NCBI GenBank assembly: GCA_034440635.1
Contig: JAOTON010000478.1
Location: 186,001-250,000, forward strand
Source: Lepas anatifera
Lineage: Eukaryota > Arthropoda > Thecostraca > Lepadidae
Direction of reading: 5' to 3'
Length of the DNA stretch: 64,000 bases
The first letter of the stretch is position 1. The number at the start of each line of letters is the position of its first letter. Position numbers and translations under genes: made by a program. Below, piece by piece: positions 11,990 to 24,400 of this stretch. The notes below the pieces were generated by a model. That model saw only the letters and a program-made list of their open reading frames with translations, ran no database searches and had not been told where the DNA came from.

Positions 11990-14900
11990 ATGGGAAGTTA
12001 TGGCCGTCCACCCGACAGTTCCGACGGGTTTTGACCCGAGTTAAGTGCCTCGGTGCTTTTGCACCAATTGGAAATGCAAACTGACCTATTTGCTATGTAA
12101 AATGCTGAAAAAAGCATATCAGTATGAGTATGAGACAGTTCATTTGAGTTTTGCTTGTTTTTAGCTTTTGATTGTTCCCTTTTCTGGATATTTTCAAGTA
12201 CCACCCTGATATTATGTTAGATCAGTTTGACATGTTGGGGGTTTACTGTGTGTGTTTGTGTTGATCTTGATAGAAAAGCCTGAAAGTGTACCTACCTATG
12301 CACCTGTAATAAGTGATGTTTCTTATGTGCTGATGAGAATTTCTGAAAACCCATGATTTCTATGGACGGACTTGAATACACAATGTAATGTAATGTAAAA
12401 TTTTCAATTTCATGTAAATATTCAATAATTCCACCATTACAAACAAGACTCGGAACCTATGTGATAAGCTTGTCACAAAAACTACGGTCATAGATACCTG
12501 TCGCACATATTACGATACACAGTCTTTCGCGAGACCGAAGGCCCGCATTTGCAACGCTGTCACGGTCCAAGAGTTGCGATAAAGCTATTGCTACATAGGG
12601 GTACAAACTGTGAACTCATGCTGGAGGGACAGCAGAAGCGGCTTAGTGATAGAAGGTAAGTTATGGGGATCTCTTGTATCCTATTTCGGCTGCATTGCCA
12701 TTATCTTCTGAATTCCTTGCATTATTTGAGCCGGACATGCAAATGCCAAAGGAACTCTGAGAGTGCACGTCATGAAAGGCAGAGATCAGAAAGTGTTTCT
12801 TGTCTCCAATGCGCCTCAAAGATTGAAAAGAATTTCTCTGGAATAAGGTGGTGTATACCAGAAGAGAAAGAGCTTAGGAAAATCAAACAAGCAGGCAATG
12901 CTTAGCAAAGATGAGAATCGCTTATGGACGCAGCATCTGATCAGTGATTTTACGTTTCAATGTATAAGCATCCTTCAGAATTTGCGATATGATACCAAAT
13001 GATGTATTTGATTGTAGGCTCCTGCATACCTATTTGACTCCATCCATGTTAGCAGCTTGGGATATTTCCAGACTTTTGGTGAAAGACATTGAGTATAGAT
13101 ATTCTTGGATTCCAGCAAACTACATGCTGGATATACCTATTCCCCAATATCTATTGCTGTCGTTAACAAATAATTAAATGAGTTATCATACAACAATGAT
13201 GAACTGTAGAAAGAGAATATCCGTAGGGTAATATAGTGAAAAATTCCAGAATCGACGTATCCGCCAAGTAGAAGTGCACTGAAGAGCAGGCCATGCAGGT
13301 GAAAGCTGGCAGACGCGTTTGCAGCTCCGCTGGTGGCTACCAGCAACAAAACGGTCCGACGCTGGCATGTGCAGGAGCCTCTTAAGCGGAGAATCAGCCC
13401 AGATCCGGCACCGCGGTCGTATTTCGATCATGACGTCCGGATAGTAGACTTTTGGGGCCGCCGCGATGGTGCCGTGACAAGTGGAGCCTAATCCGGCAGA
13501 GCAGCTCCTCCAGTGCCGACTCCTCCGACGGCTCAAGTCAATCAGATAACGTCGCTAACCGCAGCGATGACGCACCTGTACGCCCGCCCATACCGCCCGT
13601 CTCCTGACACACGTGAGGTCACGCCGAGAAGAAGGAAGTCAAACAAACCGTTTAGGGAAAAATGATCGTCAAAGACAATTATCTTCCGCAGCTATTGCGT
13701 TGTCTTCTTTCCAGGAATCTGTGCACTAAATTCCAGAACTGCACTTTATTGGGCTTTAGTTGGGAGGTGGCTCAGGGTTGAGATAATTTCTGAAGTGCAC
13801 CGTGAAGATTGTGAGGGCAGACATTTTTTATTCCTTCTATCATTTATAGGAATTCAATGAGCAACAGACTGGTTAAAACAATGCAAGTCAAGATAACGAC
13901 TCATTTAAGTGAACACAAATATGGGTTCGTCCAGTGAAGAAATTTGTGGCTCAATTTTGTCTAGGCCTAATTAGCATCATTTTGTTGACAAAATGAAATA
14001 GTTAAAAGCGCGCTTGCTTGCAGAAGTAAAAAAACCGATCCTGCCGAAACGGTTACACTGTTCTATCAAAAGGATTCAAATTGAAGAAGAAGTGAAAAAG
14101 ATGCTTTGAGCAAACAACTTTCAGCTGTTCTAATTTTCTCACCTACGTTTTTTTAGTTCAGCTCAGTTCAGTTTAATTGACGAAGGTCCACACAATCGTG
14201 GCTTTTCACTTCTCGCGTCAAAATATCAAAACAAATGGGGTTCGTGTGGTAAAAGCAGAGAGTAGCATGCCTTTACAAGCTACATGCATACATAAGTTCA
14301 CAACATCTTAAGAATAAAAGCACCATTCGTCCAATCACACACATCATATCATGCATCACAGAATGCTAGAATGGTACCAGAAGTGCTTAAGTGCTGAAAA
14401 GGTAAAATAAAACAAAAAACAATTAAATGTATCTCACTGTTCGAAGTCAGCAGACTGTGGCTGACGGCTTCGGCCACGTTTTCCACGGCTCCGCGTTAAT
14501 CTTAATGAATTTATGGCAAAAGTATCATTTGCGGTTTTCTTGTGGTGCAATCTCTTTTTCTAGGTACTGGGCTAATGATCAATTCACCATATCCTGGATT
14601 CAAGTCTGCAATTCTTCATAAACAGTGAATAATTTCACCGTGCCTTGCAGAAGATCGTTTGAAGAGCTAGTGAAGTAGCTAATTTTGATTAGAGTTTCAC
14701 AAGCAAACTGAGTTTAGCCGGCATATTTATGCCTCTGAAACAAACGTGACGTCTTTGAAGAAGCTCCTCCATCTGAGATATCTTCCGGCTCTAAAATATC
14801 TAACGGAGTCCTGAATAATATTGCTAAATAATTTGACACGTAATAATTGCACAGCCATTCAGTAACAATTCATTCACACCGTAGGTGCTGGACTTCTAAG

Positions 14901-15089
14901 CAAGGATGAAATACTTCCCACATATTAGAAGAGCTTTTAATCATATTCATCTTAAACGCAAACCGAACAATGAACACTTTTGAGAAATAAGACCTGAGAA
15001 ACGAAAACGAAAAATCACGACGGCAAAAGCGAAGAACGAAAAAAGAGACCAGACGAAAAAGAACGAGAATTATTCATCATCACCGTCAT
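11990..15089. other. No gene recognised
   Basis: Mostly AT-rich. A GC-rich patch lies at about 13260-13620 with open frames on the minus strand; no family recognised. GTTCAGCTCAGTTCAGTTTA-like sequence near 14155-14175 resembles LINE tails but is too short to assign. Confidence 0.45.
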
Positions 15090-15370
15090 CGTCACGCCTT
15101 GTTTGTAGTTTTCCATGTTTTTTTCACCGGGTTCCCTTCATCAAGTCCCACTACCTCACTCCATGGGTTGAGCGCGGCGCCTGTGGCGACCCTCCCCGTG
15201 GGTAATCCTTGTCCTTCCCCATCAGCCATCCTATCCTTATCCTTATCATACAGTGTGTTTTTGCTTAAGTTGTCATTTATGTCCCTCATCTTCATTACGA
15301 CCGGCGTCAGAATAGCCACATGAATAGTAGAGATGCCGTGTATGTCAAATAAAAAAATAAAATAAAGACT
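15090..15370 (+). repeat. Possible retroposon 3' end with A-rich tail
   Basis: Moderately GC-rich stretch ending AAATAAAAAAATAAAATAAA. The composition differs from the AT-rich flanks. No second copy seen in this window, so this is tentative. Confidence 0.3.
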
Positions 15371-15739
15371 GGTTAAAATAATCTGCTTGAGCGTTGTGTG
15401 GAAGGACGTATCAAATGGGTCCACCGGAGTTTGTGGCTTTTTAACACTGAGGTTGTTATCCTATATAAATTAATAACCTACTAATACCCTAACTCTGATC
15501 TCTGTGACTCCCTCGAGAGTAACTAGCTTGTCTAATTTTTCCGGGGAGTCCCGGGGAAAACAAACTAACCTTAAGTAGTTATTAGAGCAGGAAAAAAGTA
15601 AAAAATTAATGGAGCGGGGAGTGGTGCGGTCCAATAACATAGATACCAGCCTTACCTAATATTTTGTTATGGAATCCAAGTAGTAGGGCCGCATGGGTAT
15701 GGAAGGGCATTCCTGCCTACCTCTTAAATGGGTAGTGGG

Positions 15740-16110
15740 TTAAAAAAACCTACAGGATTTCAACAACAAAAGTTCGGCACGGCGCGTATCGTGAGAGTGG
15801 AGGGCGTTGGCGCGCAGGCCAATCGTATATATCAGCGAAGCCGGATCACCTGCCACAAATATGCACCGCAGTGCACATAGAGCCCAAAAATCCATTATTT
15901 GCTTTGCAGTATACCACCCCAGCTGAGGCAGTGCATTGGAGATGTGATCGCATCGTCGCCGACCAGTCACCACTCTAGCGCAAAAATTCACAATCTTTTT
16001 AACGCGATGGACCTGTTTGTTGCAGCAGCTTCCCTATTCAGCTGCGCAGTACTGAACAATTGATAAAGCCAAGGCCTGAACAACAGTGTTCAGTGCAGCA
16101 CGCGGCAGTA
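15740..16110 (-). pseudogene. LINE C-terminal fragment
   Basis: Minus-strand frame reading VQALALSIVQYC, then KKIVNFCARVVTGRRR, then QLGWYTAKQIMDF-x-ALCALRCI and LHSHDTRRAELLLL. This order (I-N-F-A-A-R-V-V-T-G-R-R-R, then Q-L-G-W, then H-S-H-x-T-R) is the post-RT region of a widespread arthropod non-LTR retrotransposon. The RT itself is absent, so this is a 5'-truncated copy. Recognised from memory of the family; not searched. Confidence 0.65.
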
Positions 16111-16999
16111 AATGTCGGGAGTGACGTTATCGTCGCAACAGCTAGGCGTGCGCTAAAAATGTTCCCCTACAGCCGTGGGAATTCCGTACTCTTACTTTCG
16201 TCTCTTATCACTCGTGGATTGCGGTTTATGGCCGAAATTGTGTAGAATCCACAAATCAGCAGTGCTTTGATTGCATCGCTTTCAAGGCCAGCACGTGCCC
16301 CACTGCGAGTTGCTCTGATTTGCATCGTGCAACGGTAACTAGCCGTAGATCTAACCCCATACCTGTGGACGCGACCAATAGTTTCGGAAATGCCACGTCC
16401 AACACTGAATACCGAAACTTCCCTTCAGCCTCTGTCACACTAAAGCGGTTGTAGACGAACTGATTCTGATTTCGATCGGCGGGTGACCTGAAACGTTTTC
16501 CGACTAGTTTGATGGTGCCAGTCACATTTGATTCGTGACCGATCAGTCCGCCACGAAGTTGGGGAGACCGGGAGTGCTTATGTGACTGCAGTAACTGGAT
16601 CGGATGCGATCAGTCGGAAAGCATTGCTTGTGAGATGTGTCAGCCCGTCCATGGGTCGTTTGCAGTTTGCAGAACTCCTCACGATTTATTGGTCTGCGGG
16701 GTATGTTGACAGGGATTGGTCGGTATCATGGCGTGACTAGTCTCATCGTAGTCGGAAGTAGGCGACCTTAATGTGGGGTTAGTTGGCGAAGGCCATAACG
16801 TAGTTTATTTGAACTTCCATCAAAAATTTCACGTGCTGCACAAGGATTGGTGGGGTTTCAACGTCATTTTACTACCACGACAGTTCACTGGATAGAAAAT
16901 GTAACCTTGGGAGAAAATATCGAACCAGGGCTTGGACTTGTTCATACCTATATCTGATAATTACTTTGCAGCATTGTCTGAAGTCATTCGTTCATTTAC
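16111..16999. other. No gene recognised
   Basis: A minus-strand open frame of 89 codons (16256-16525) shows no family I recognise. It could be a retroelement fragment, given the LINE piece next to it. Confidence 0.35.
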
Positions 17000-17329
17000 A
17001 TGGTTAATTAAAAGGCACTACACAGCAAGACATAGCCAGGCACATGTGTGTGTTTTTGCTTTGTTGTGCCTGGGATTTCAGGGCAAAACGTGCCAGTAAT
17101 GTCAGGGAAAGTCAGTTGATTGTGGTAGGTGGTAAGATAAAGCTACAACGCGAAAAAACGATAACCTTTTTCTGATAAAAACTTGCGTTCTTTAAAAACA
17201 CAGAAACCAGGTTTGTCTCAATACCCCACTGGATTCCTCACTGGACGCGCGCCTGTCTTGGACACGTCAAACTAAACCAACCCAAGCGCGCGCTCAGCAG
17301 GGAATCCAGTGAGGTAGTGAGACATACCT

Positions 17330-17626
17330 CATTGGCGAACGCAGGGGGGCATTCCGGCCATGCCCCCCAAAGCGCTGGAAGGGGGCCAAACTATCTTTGG
17401 TCCCCCAAACGCCGGAAATTTTTCGAAAAAACGTGTTTACACCAGGTCTGTAGAGCAAAATCTTCGCTCCCCCGGAGAGCGATTGTACTGGAGAGGTAGC
17501 TTATACTAGGTCTGTTGAGCACTGAAAAGGTGTTTACACTAGGTTTGTAGAGCAAAAAAATATTCGCTCCCACCCCCCAGGAAGAGAGGCAGACATGGGT
17601 TTGCCCCCAAAACTCGGCGGCCCTTG
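17330..17626. mobile_element. hAT-type MITE with 8-bp target duplication
   Basis: The flanking 8-bp direct repeat ACATACCT occurs at 17322-17329 and 17627-17634. The element starts CATTGGCGAACGCAGG and ends GGCGGCCCTTG; the terminal inverted repeat is weak. 297 bp, no coding capacity. A related copy starts at 60642. Inserted in foldback element 1. Confidence 0.75.
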
Positions 17627-17644
17627 ACATACCTGGATTTGGTG

Positions 17645-19473
17645 TTAACCTTCACCCCACCGGGGCATCGATGGTCCGACACCTCACTTCAACTTTTGAG
17701 CTCTACCATAGGCACATTCCTAAGCAGATAGATTTGAAACTTTCTACACTTGATGAACCCTTCAGGATCTACAAAATTTATATCAGGGATTTTTCGATTT
17801 GTTGACCTGGGGTCAGGTCACGAGGTGACCTTTCTGGTTGAAAAAGCATGGGGAAAAGCTGTCTTATGATCTAGAAGTCAGAAAATGATTGCAAGTGCTC
17901 ATGTTTCTAAGAAAAACATTCTTGGGTACTCTTGGACGGATTCCAGGGGCGATCGATAACTTTTGACCTAATTAAGCTAGAGCGCTGACTTAAACATCAT
18001 CGTGCATGTCTTATCACTAGCTTTCATTTGATATATGGCACGGTCGCTTTCTGACCTTTCGTGACCTCAGGTCATGTTAGGTCAAGAGGTGCCCTCTTGA
18101 GGTCAAACCACTGGCGGGTGGTCATTATGTTCCACATGATGGAGAAAATCCTGGTATTTTTCTAAAAAAATGTACTTAAGCAGATCTCAGTAACTCAAAT
18201 GGCATGAGACCTATGACCAGGTTTCTTAACACGCGCCCCGCTGGGGTCCCTGGCATGACGCGCCCCGCTGGGGGCGTTTTTCGCCCCCTCCGTATCTCAT
18301 TTCCCACGAAAGCTAAAGGAAAATTACGGGCGGCATTCGAAAGCTCTTGACAAAACGGAGAGATTTTATACATAGAATTTTTATGTCAGGTCAATATTGA
18401 GGTCAGCATAGGTCAGAGAAGGTTCCATAGGCTTACAACAGAGCAGTGTACGTTTCTCTCTCTAGATCTGCCCTCAGGGAAGCTCGAGCAAATCTTTATG
18501 CATCATTGGATTCCTCTCATCGCGGAGAATCGAATGATGCATAATATAACCCTGCTAGGTCAAATAGTGAAAATGGCCTGACCTCGAGCTAGGTTAGGGT
18601 CACAGAGTGACCTGGTATGGTCATGCTGCATATCAATCGACTTCCCGTGACAATATAAGCACAATGCAAGAAAAATGGGAGCTTTATCTCAGTTCAGTGA
18701 GAAGTTATTGGCAAAACAATCACTCCATGCTCCCGTGAACTGACATGACCTTTGAGAGGTCAGATGCAAAAAAACTCAAGTTAATGGTCAAGATCATGGC
18801 AAGAATAGACGATTAAAGGATTTTCAGCTTTATCTATCCACTATTTACTGAAAACGAGCCCATTCTATTTTTCACCATAGACTTATAGAGGTGACCAAAA
18901 AATTGACCCACCTTAGGTCTACAATATCAAAATTCCGAGATAGCAGATTTGTAGACCTTAATGACCTTATCATATCGTGGAAGTTTCAAACTGATCAGTT
19001 CACTGATGTACCCTGGGCGCCGCTTCAAACTCGTGATTTTAGGATTTGAGGTCGGATCACTTGACCTTAAATAGCTCCTTGACCTGACATGACCTTAACT
19101 CGAAAATTTGGTCAGATGTGTAAAATTGATCAGGAATAAGGTACTGTAAGTTTCGTTGTTCTGCACCTCTTCACTTTTGAGCTATATGGGGAAAACCAGG
19201 AGGGGGCGAATTTCGCCCCCCAGCGCGCCACGTGTTAAGCATTGCATATTTTAGTGGAAATAGCCTATCGTGACCCACCTTGACCTCTCGAGGTAAAAAC
19301 TTTCACATGAGCGCTTTAACATGCAAAGTAAAAAATCATCTTGAATTCACACGAGCTTTCTGAGGCAGTTTGCAGATTTGCGCTGGCACCAATATTTGCG
19401 GAGCTAAAGGGGGACATCCATGCTCCACGGTGAGGCAAAGGTGGCGCCGGACCTCCGGTGGGGCGCGGGTTAA
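17645..19473. mobile_element. TTAA-flanked hairpin element 2 (sub-family A), interrupted
   Basis: TTAACCTTCACCCCACCGGG at 17645 and GGTGGGGCGCGGGTTAA ending 19473 are inverted ends with TTAA on both sides. A GCATCGATGG palindrome remnant sits near the left end. It is homologous, in reverse orientation, to the copies at 27306 and 28331. Element 3 (18226-19238) is inserted at its internal TTAA. Confidence 0.75.
18226..19238. mobile_element. TTAA-flanked hairpin element 3 (sub-family C), nested in element 2
   Basis: TTAA at 18226-18229 and 19235-19238. The ends are CACGCGCCCCGCTGGGG and CCAGCGCGCCACGTG, with near-palindromes GGGGGCG...CGCCCCC inside each end. The homologous unoccupied site survives in the copy at 27306 (GCAATGC-TTAA-GCAAACTGG, TTAA at 27539-27542), which confirms insertion at TTAA. 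Core rich in AGGTCA. Confidence 0.82.
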
Positions 19474-19627
19474 AAAGAAAACACCTCCAAGTTATTGTGA
19501 GAAAGAAGTTACGGTATTTTCTCGCTCTGCAGCCCCGTCTCTCCACTTGCCCCACAAGTTCATCTCTAGCACCTCCTGCGCATGTGTCCGCTTGTGTCTT
19601 GCTGTGTCGTGTCTTTTTAAATTGCTG

Positions 19628-20639
19628 TATGTAAGCTCCATCTCAACACTCTTACAAACCTCCGAAATGTCCTGAAATTGCCACTTAAAGATTTGCGCAA
19701 ATCTTATGAGCAGATATGTATTCGATCCAAGAATTAGGTCAATGAGCTTTAATCTCATCCCAAAAGTATGGTAATTGGGTCGTCTCAGGAATCCCAGATT
19801 GAAAAGAGATTAGAAGGCACTTCAGTTAAAGCTGTAAATCCCCTATATGAAGTCGCATGCTGCGCGCTAGGTCATGTACCTACTGGACTTCAATTTTGAA
19901 TTTCTAGTTAGTTGAATTGCGTTATGAAGTAAAAGTCAACCTATAAATTTATCACCAATACTGACATTTTCATGTATTTATCATAGATATCTACTATAAA
20001 AGTAGATACATACCTACAGTTACAGTGGATCTCTTTAGTATTTACCCATAAATTACATTTTGCACATTCCTGCGTTATATAATTTTCAAGCTAAGAAATC
20101 AAATACGGGAAGCACACAAAAAACGAGAAAACAAGTGAAAGAAAAGGTCAGGAGTTTAATTTATAACCAGTTCCACACAAATCTAGAAAATTAGTTTGTA
20201 TTTGATTGATAATTTATATAATTAAATTCCCTGAGTGATCACATTTGTTCTAGCTGCAAAAGACTGCAATTATTATGTCAGGACAAATAAATGTTCACGT
20301 GAGCCACCTGAGGGATTCTAATTCTAGAAACCACCTCTATCATCACAGATATCGATTACACTGGTCAACAAAATTTAGCTTTTGTCGTGGATCCAATATA
20401 AAATAGGCCGTTTCTAAGGTAATTTGTGGCGCTAAACACGAATCTGGCAGCAGAAATGCCGTATCAGATCAGAATTATGAGATCCAATATGTCTGTGCGT
20501 CGTCTTTGCGCAAGCCTTCTTGGCATGTGACATTGACAGTGCAAAACCCAAGAGGTCTAGGAAAATGAACATTCAGGTGTTTGTGGAGGCTAGGGTATTC
20601 TACCTTAAACCCGATTTTCATAGACCTAGGTCAATATAT
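19628..20639. other. No gene recognised
   Basis: AT-rich DNA without visible structure apart from short TA-rich runs near 19990-20030. Confidence 0.5.
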
Positions 20640-21170
20640 TCAAGGTAAAACGAGGCCATATAGGTCAAATTCTATATGTGCGGGGTAGCCATTGGGAAAT
20701 GCCGTGACTATGCGATGAGAAGCCGGATATGGAGAGAAAGTGGCCTGAAGTAACAGAGGAAAGGTCTGAGACAATGTTCTCTGAACCTTTTAGGCCAAGG
20801 TCGTTCAAGGCCATTGACCTTTGACTTAAAAATAGTACATTTTGCCTATAACGTGTACTGCAACTCGCAGTATGGCAGCCGTCGGGCGGAAAATAAGGTT
20901 CGACCTTGACCCATGACCTTTGTCTTGAACCTGCGACTTTGAGCTCAAGATTGAGTGACCTAGCGTATGACGTCATAGCATGATATACGTCATATTAGGT
21001 GGCATCATCCGACCAAAGGCACTAGGGTCAATGACCTTGAAATGGTGGTATGACCTTCACCTGTGACCTTTTACTTAAACTCGACCTTCAAGGGAGGTGA
21101 CTCTGACATAAAATCCTCAACATATAATGGTGCAACGTCACCTCTCGGTCTACAATACCGGCGAGCTTGT
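20640..21170. repeat. AGGTCA-rich dispersed repeat, second family, copy 1
   Basis: Contains many TGACCT/AGGTCA hexamers and the block complementary to CCGCCCGACGGCTGCCATAC. The same order recurs, inverted, at about 50270-50690. No TTAA hairpin ends are visible, so I keep it apart from the TTAA elements. Confidence 0.55.
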
Positions 21171-21247
21171 GCAACGGAGCGCAAGCCTTGTTGAATGTAC
21201 AATGTTTATACACTTGAATGCGAGGTAGTCTTTCGTTGCAATAAATT

Positions 21248-21482
21248 CATACGCGTCGGAAAAGGAAGGGCCAGGGGGCCTGGCCCCCCCCACTTTTTGG
21301 CCAAAGATTTCCTGATCTCAGTCAAAATGAGAGAAAGCCGGACATTCTTATATCCAGCCGCTGCGGAGGGCAACAAGGAGCCCAAATTCCGAACAGTTTT
21401 TGGTCCTGATGATGAAAGTTTTTTGTCAGCATCATGTTGAAGTTTGGCTGGCCCCCACTTTTTGCCGGTGGCGACACTTATG
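21248..21482. mobile_element. Short MITE with 8-bp target duplication
   Basis: AATAAATT is duplicated at 21240-21247 and 21483-21490. Imperfect inverted ends CATACGCGTCGG / CCGGTGGCGACACTTATG. 235 bp; the interior has GGCCCCCCCCACTTTTTG-type blocks repeated at both ends in the same orientation. Confidence 0.65.
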
Positions 21483-21936
21483 AATAAATTCACATGTATA
21501 TTGATAAGCTGCATTGTCTGGGTGCAGATAATCCGGATTCTCGACATCCTTGATCTATATTTTTCCACAAAAGGCTAGGCTGATGACAGTGTGTGGAAAG
21601 TGTAGGGGCTAAACAACAGGTATGCTCTGGAGAAGAAACCAGGTCCGATGGCAAAAACGGTAACTAAATTTGAAATCAGCTGTATCGAAATAGGTAGAAA
21701 CAGATGTTCACGTGCCGGATCCATTTTGGCTGTTGACCAGCGTTATGTTCGACTATCAGTCCACTCATCACTGCTATCACCGTTCGTCAGTAGGAACGGT
21801 GATTTCCTGGATAGGGATATAACGCTTCCACGAATGTGTCACTGGCCAGAGCAAAATCCGTGGTACGTGAAGACACCGTTTTTTTCAGCAAAAGCATGGG
21901 GAAGGATTGTATGCAGGTGGCTAGCTGCAGCTGCTG

Positions 21937-22887
21937 ACTCAGTGTTCACCGACAACGGACGAGTCATCTCTCCTCCCCAACCAGCCCGTGACTCAGTGTT
22001 CACCGACAGAAGACGAGCCCCCTCTCCTCCCCAACCAGTCCGTGACTCAGTGTTCACCGACAGAAGACGAGCCCCTTCTCCTCCCCAACCAGTCCGTGAC
22101 TCAGTGTTCACCGACAGAAGACGAGCCCCTTCTCCTCCCCAACCAGTCCGTGACTCAGTGTTCACCGACAGCGGACGAGTCCCCTCTCCTCCCCAACCAG
22201 CCCGTGACTCAGTGGTCACCGACAACGGACGAGTCCCCTCTCCTTCCCAACCAGCCCGTGACTCAGTGTTCACCGACAGAGGACGAGTCCCCTCTCCTCC
22301 CCAACCAGCCCGTCACTCAGTGTTCACCGACAGCGGACGAGTCCCCCTCCAACCAGTCCGTGACTGAGTGTTCACCGACAGCGGACGAGTCCCCCCTCCA
22401 ACCAGTCCGTGACTCAGTGTTCACCGACACCAGACGAGTCCCCTCCAGTAACCAGTCCGTGACTCAGTGTCCACCGACAAAAGACGAGTCCCCTGTCCTC
22501 CCCAACCAGCCCGTGACTCAGTGTTCAGCGACAGCGGACGAGTCCCCTCTCCTCCCCAACCAGCCCGTGACTCAGTGTTCAGCGACAGCGGACGAGTCCC
22601 CTCTCCTCCCCAACCAGCCCGTGACTCAGTGTTCAGCGACAGCGGACGAGTCCCCTCTCCTCCCCCAACCAGCCCGTGACTCAGTGTCCACCGACAAAAG
22701 ACGAGTCCCCTGTCCTCCCCAACCAGCCCGTGAATCAGTGTTCACCGACAGCGGACGAGTCCCCTCTCCTCTCCAACCAGCCCGTGACTCAGTGTTCAGC
22801 GACAATTGATGAGTCCCCTCAGTAACGAGCCCATGACTCAGTGGTCGCCGACACCGGACGAGTTCCCTCTCCTCTCCAACCGGCTCT
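21937..22887. repeat. 54-bp minisatellite, about 18 copies
   Basis: Unit of 54 bases (48 in three copies) beginning TGACTCAGTGTTCACCGACA and ending CTCCCCAACCAGCCCG. Most units contain TGACTCA, an AP-1 site consensus. Because 54 is divisible by three, long open frames appear on both strands; I do not take these as evidence of coding. Confidence 0.92.
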
Positions 22888-23199
22888 GCATCCGGGTGAT
22901 CTCCTAATTTTTCCAGTTCCTGTACAATCTTTATCGGTTGTGGGTTACATAATCCTCTAAAAAAAGCCTGTTGAATGACAGGATGTCTCTGCTTCCTCTG
23001 ATACACCAGTTGTTATGTCTGTGTGTGAACTGCACATACCGTAGCCGGGTCAGATGAGCCTGCAATGTCGAGGGCTAACTGCGTCATGCCAGCCCGCTGT
23101 ACAGCACGTGGTAGCTTTGAAACGGACAAAGTGTTCTGCTTGATGAACCGGCAGTTCTACATTTTAAAACAAACAATAGATTTTTGAAAAGCAGCTCAT

Positions 23200-23569
23200 G
23201 AATCATATGGGCCCCCAAGCTGGTACAGCCCCGCATCCACAGTTGTGTGGGTCCTCTGAATTGTGTGAAATGTGATTAGCTCTGAATCTGCCGAACCCCT
23301 CGTATTGTGTCGGTCCGGGGAAAACACGAACACCTCCTGAAGTTTTGCAGGTCCATGGAGTTATGCAAACCCACTTTTGCTTTTTTGTGGGCGCCACCAA
23401 ATGTTGCACGGGCCCTTGGGAGTTGTATGGTATGTTTTAGCACTGAATGTGATCACCGGGCCCCACAGCTGTGTGGTACCTTATCCAAGGGGGCCCCCTT
23501 AGCTCCAAACAACATTCCACTTATATCGGGCGCTGGAGGCGCCTGTGTGGTGCCCCTGTACCCATTTCG
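23200..23569. other. GC-rich sequence with GGGCCC-like phrases
   Basis: Phrases such as CGGGCCCC and GGGCCCTTGGGAGTTGTATG recall the minisatellite at 52-56 kb, but too degraded to define a unit. No gene seen. A similar stretch runs from 24400 to 25300. Confidence 0.4.
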
Positions 23570-24400
23570 GGCGCCAAGGTGGTAGATACCATTTTTCCAC
23601 TTGAATTAGCCCTCATCTCATAAAACTATGACAAAGCACCCCTGACCTAAAACTAAACGCCTTTTCTGGTCTTTTGCGCTCCATTTTAAATGCCAAGATG
23701 GAATGAAAAAGCTAACAAAAGCGCCCCAGCACAGCAAAGGCACTCTTGGATAGCAATATTGCGCCCATGGGAGAACTAAGGCGCCCCTAGATAACCTAGG
23801 CGGCACCTGAATGAAGCGCCCTACGGATACCATATGCACCCTTGGCCCGTAAAGGCGCCCCTGGACAGCAAAGGCAAACATGGATAACATAGGTGCTCTG
23901 AACAGCATACTATAGACCCCCCTTAGATATAAATGGGCGCTTCAGGAAAGCAAAAGGCGCCCCTTGGATAGAAAATGCGGGCTTTGACAGCCTAGTTCCC
24001 CATAACACAAGAGCTTTGAACATCAAAGGCGCCCCTGGATAGCAAAGGCCCTCCTAGAAAGGCGCCCTTGGATAGAAACGGTGTCCATGGACAGCCTAGG
24101 CGCTCGAGCGCCTAGGAGCGCGCTCCTGGATAAGCTACGTGCTCGAAAAGGAAAACGAGCAACCCACTGGGAAGCCCAAGATCCCTCTGGACAAAATAGG
24201 TGTCTCTTATCCATCTTCAGCTGCCCTGGATTGCAGCAGCGCTCCTCAAGAGCAAAGGCGCGCCTAGATAGAAAAGGCACCTCCGGATATGAAAGACGCT
24301 CCTAGATAAAATATGCGCCACTCAGATAGAAATAGGTGCTGCTTCGACACTGGCCGCCTTTTTGGTGGTAAATTGGCGCCCCTCAGGCTCGACGCCCCCC
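23570..24400. repeat. Degenerate GGCGCCCCTGGATAGC-type minisatellite
   Basis: The phrase GGCGCCCCTGGATAGCAAA recurs with variation every 20-40 bases (for example near 23855, 24035 and 24060). Related GGGGGCGCC phrases occur at 58200-58400 and 60960-61010. Confidence 0.7.

Larger units (their letters stand above)
17000..19627. mobile_element. Foldback element 1, split by later insertions
   Basis: The left arm (17001-17320) and right arm (about 19474-19627) match the intact element at 31414-31834: CAGCAAGAC-type terminal inverted repeats, AGCCAGGCACATGTG, the string CAATACCCCACTGGATTC and the right-hand CTCCACTTGC block. Between the arms lie a hAT-type MITE and a TTAA element that itself holds another TTAA element. 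Confidence 0.7.

Noticed and set aside
13186..13536. 116-codon minus-strand frame in a GC-rich patch
   Set aside because: No recognisable motif; the GC-rich composition makes a chance frame likely. A promoter or unknown exon cannot be excluded.
21648..22809. Long open frames (up to 273 codons) with an 18-residue repeat, resembling a repetitive protein
   Set aside because: The frames coincide with a 54-bp minisatellite and are open on both strands and in more than one frame. No splice signals, promoter or conserved domain were seen.
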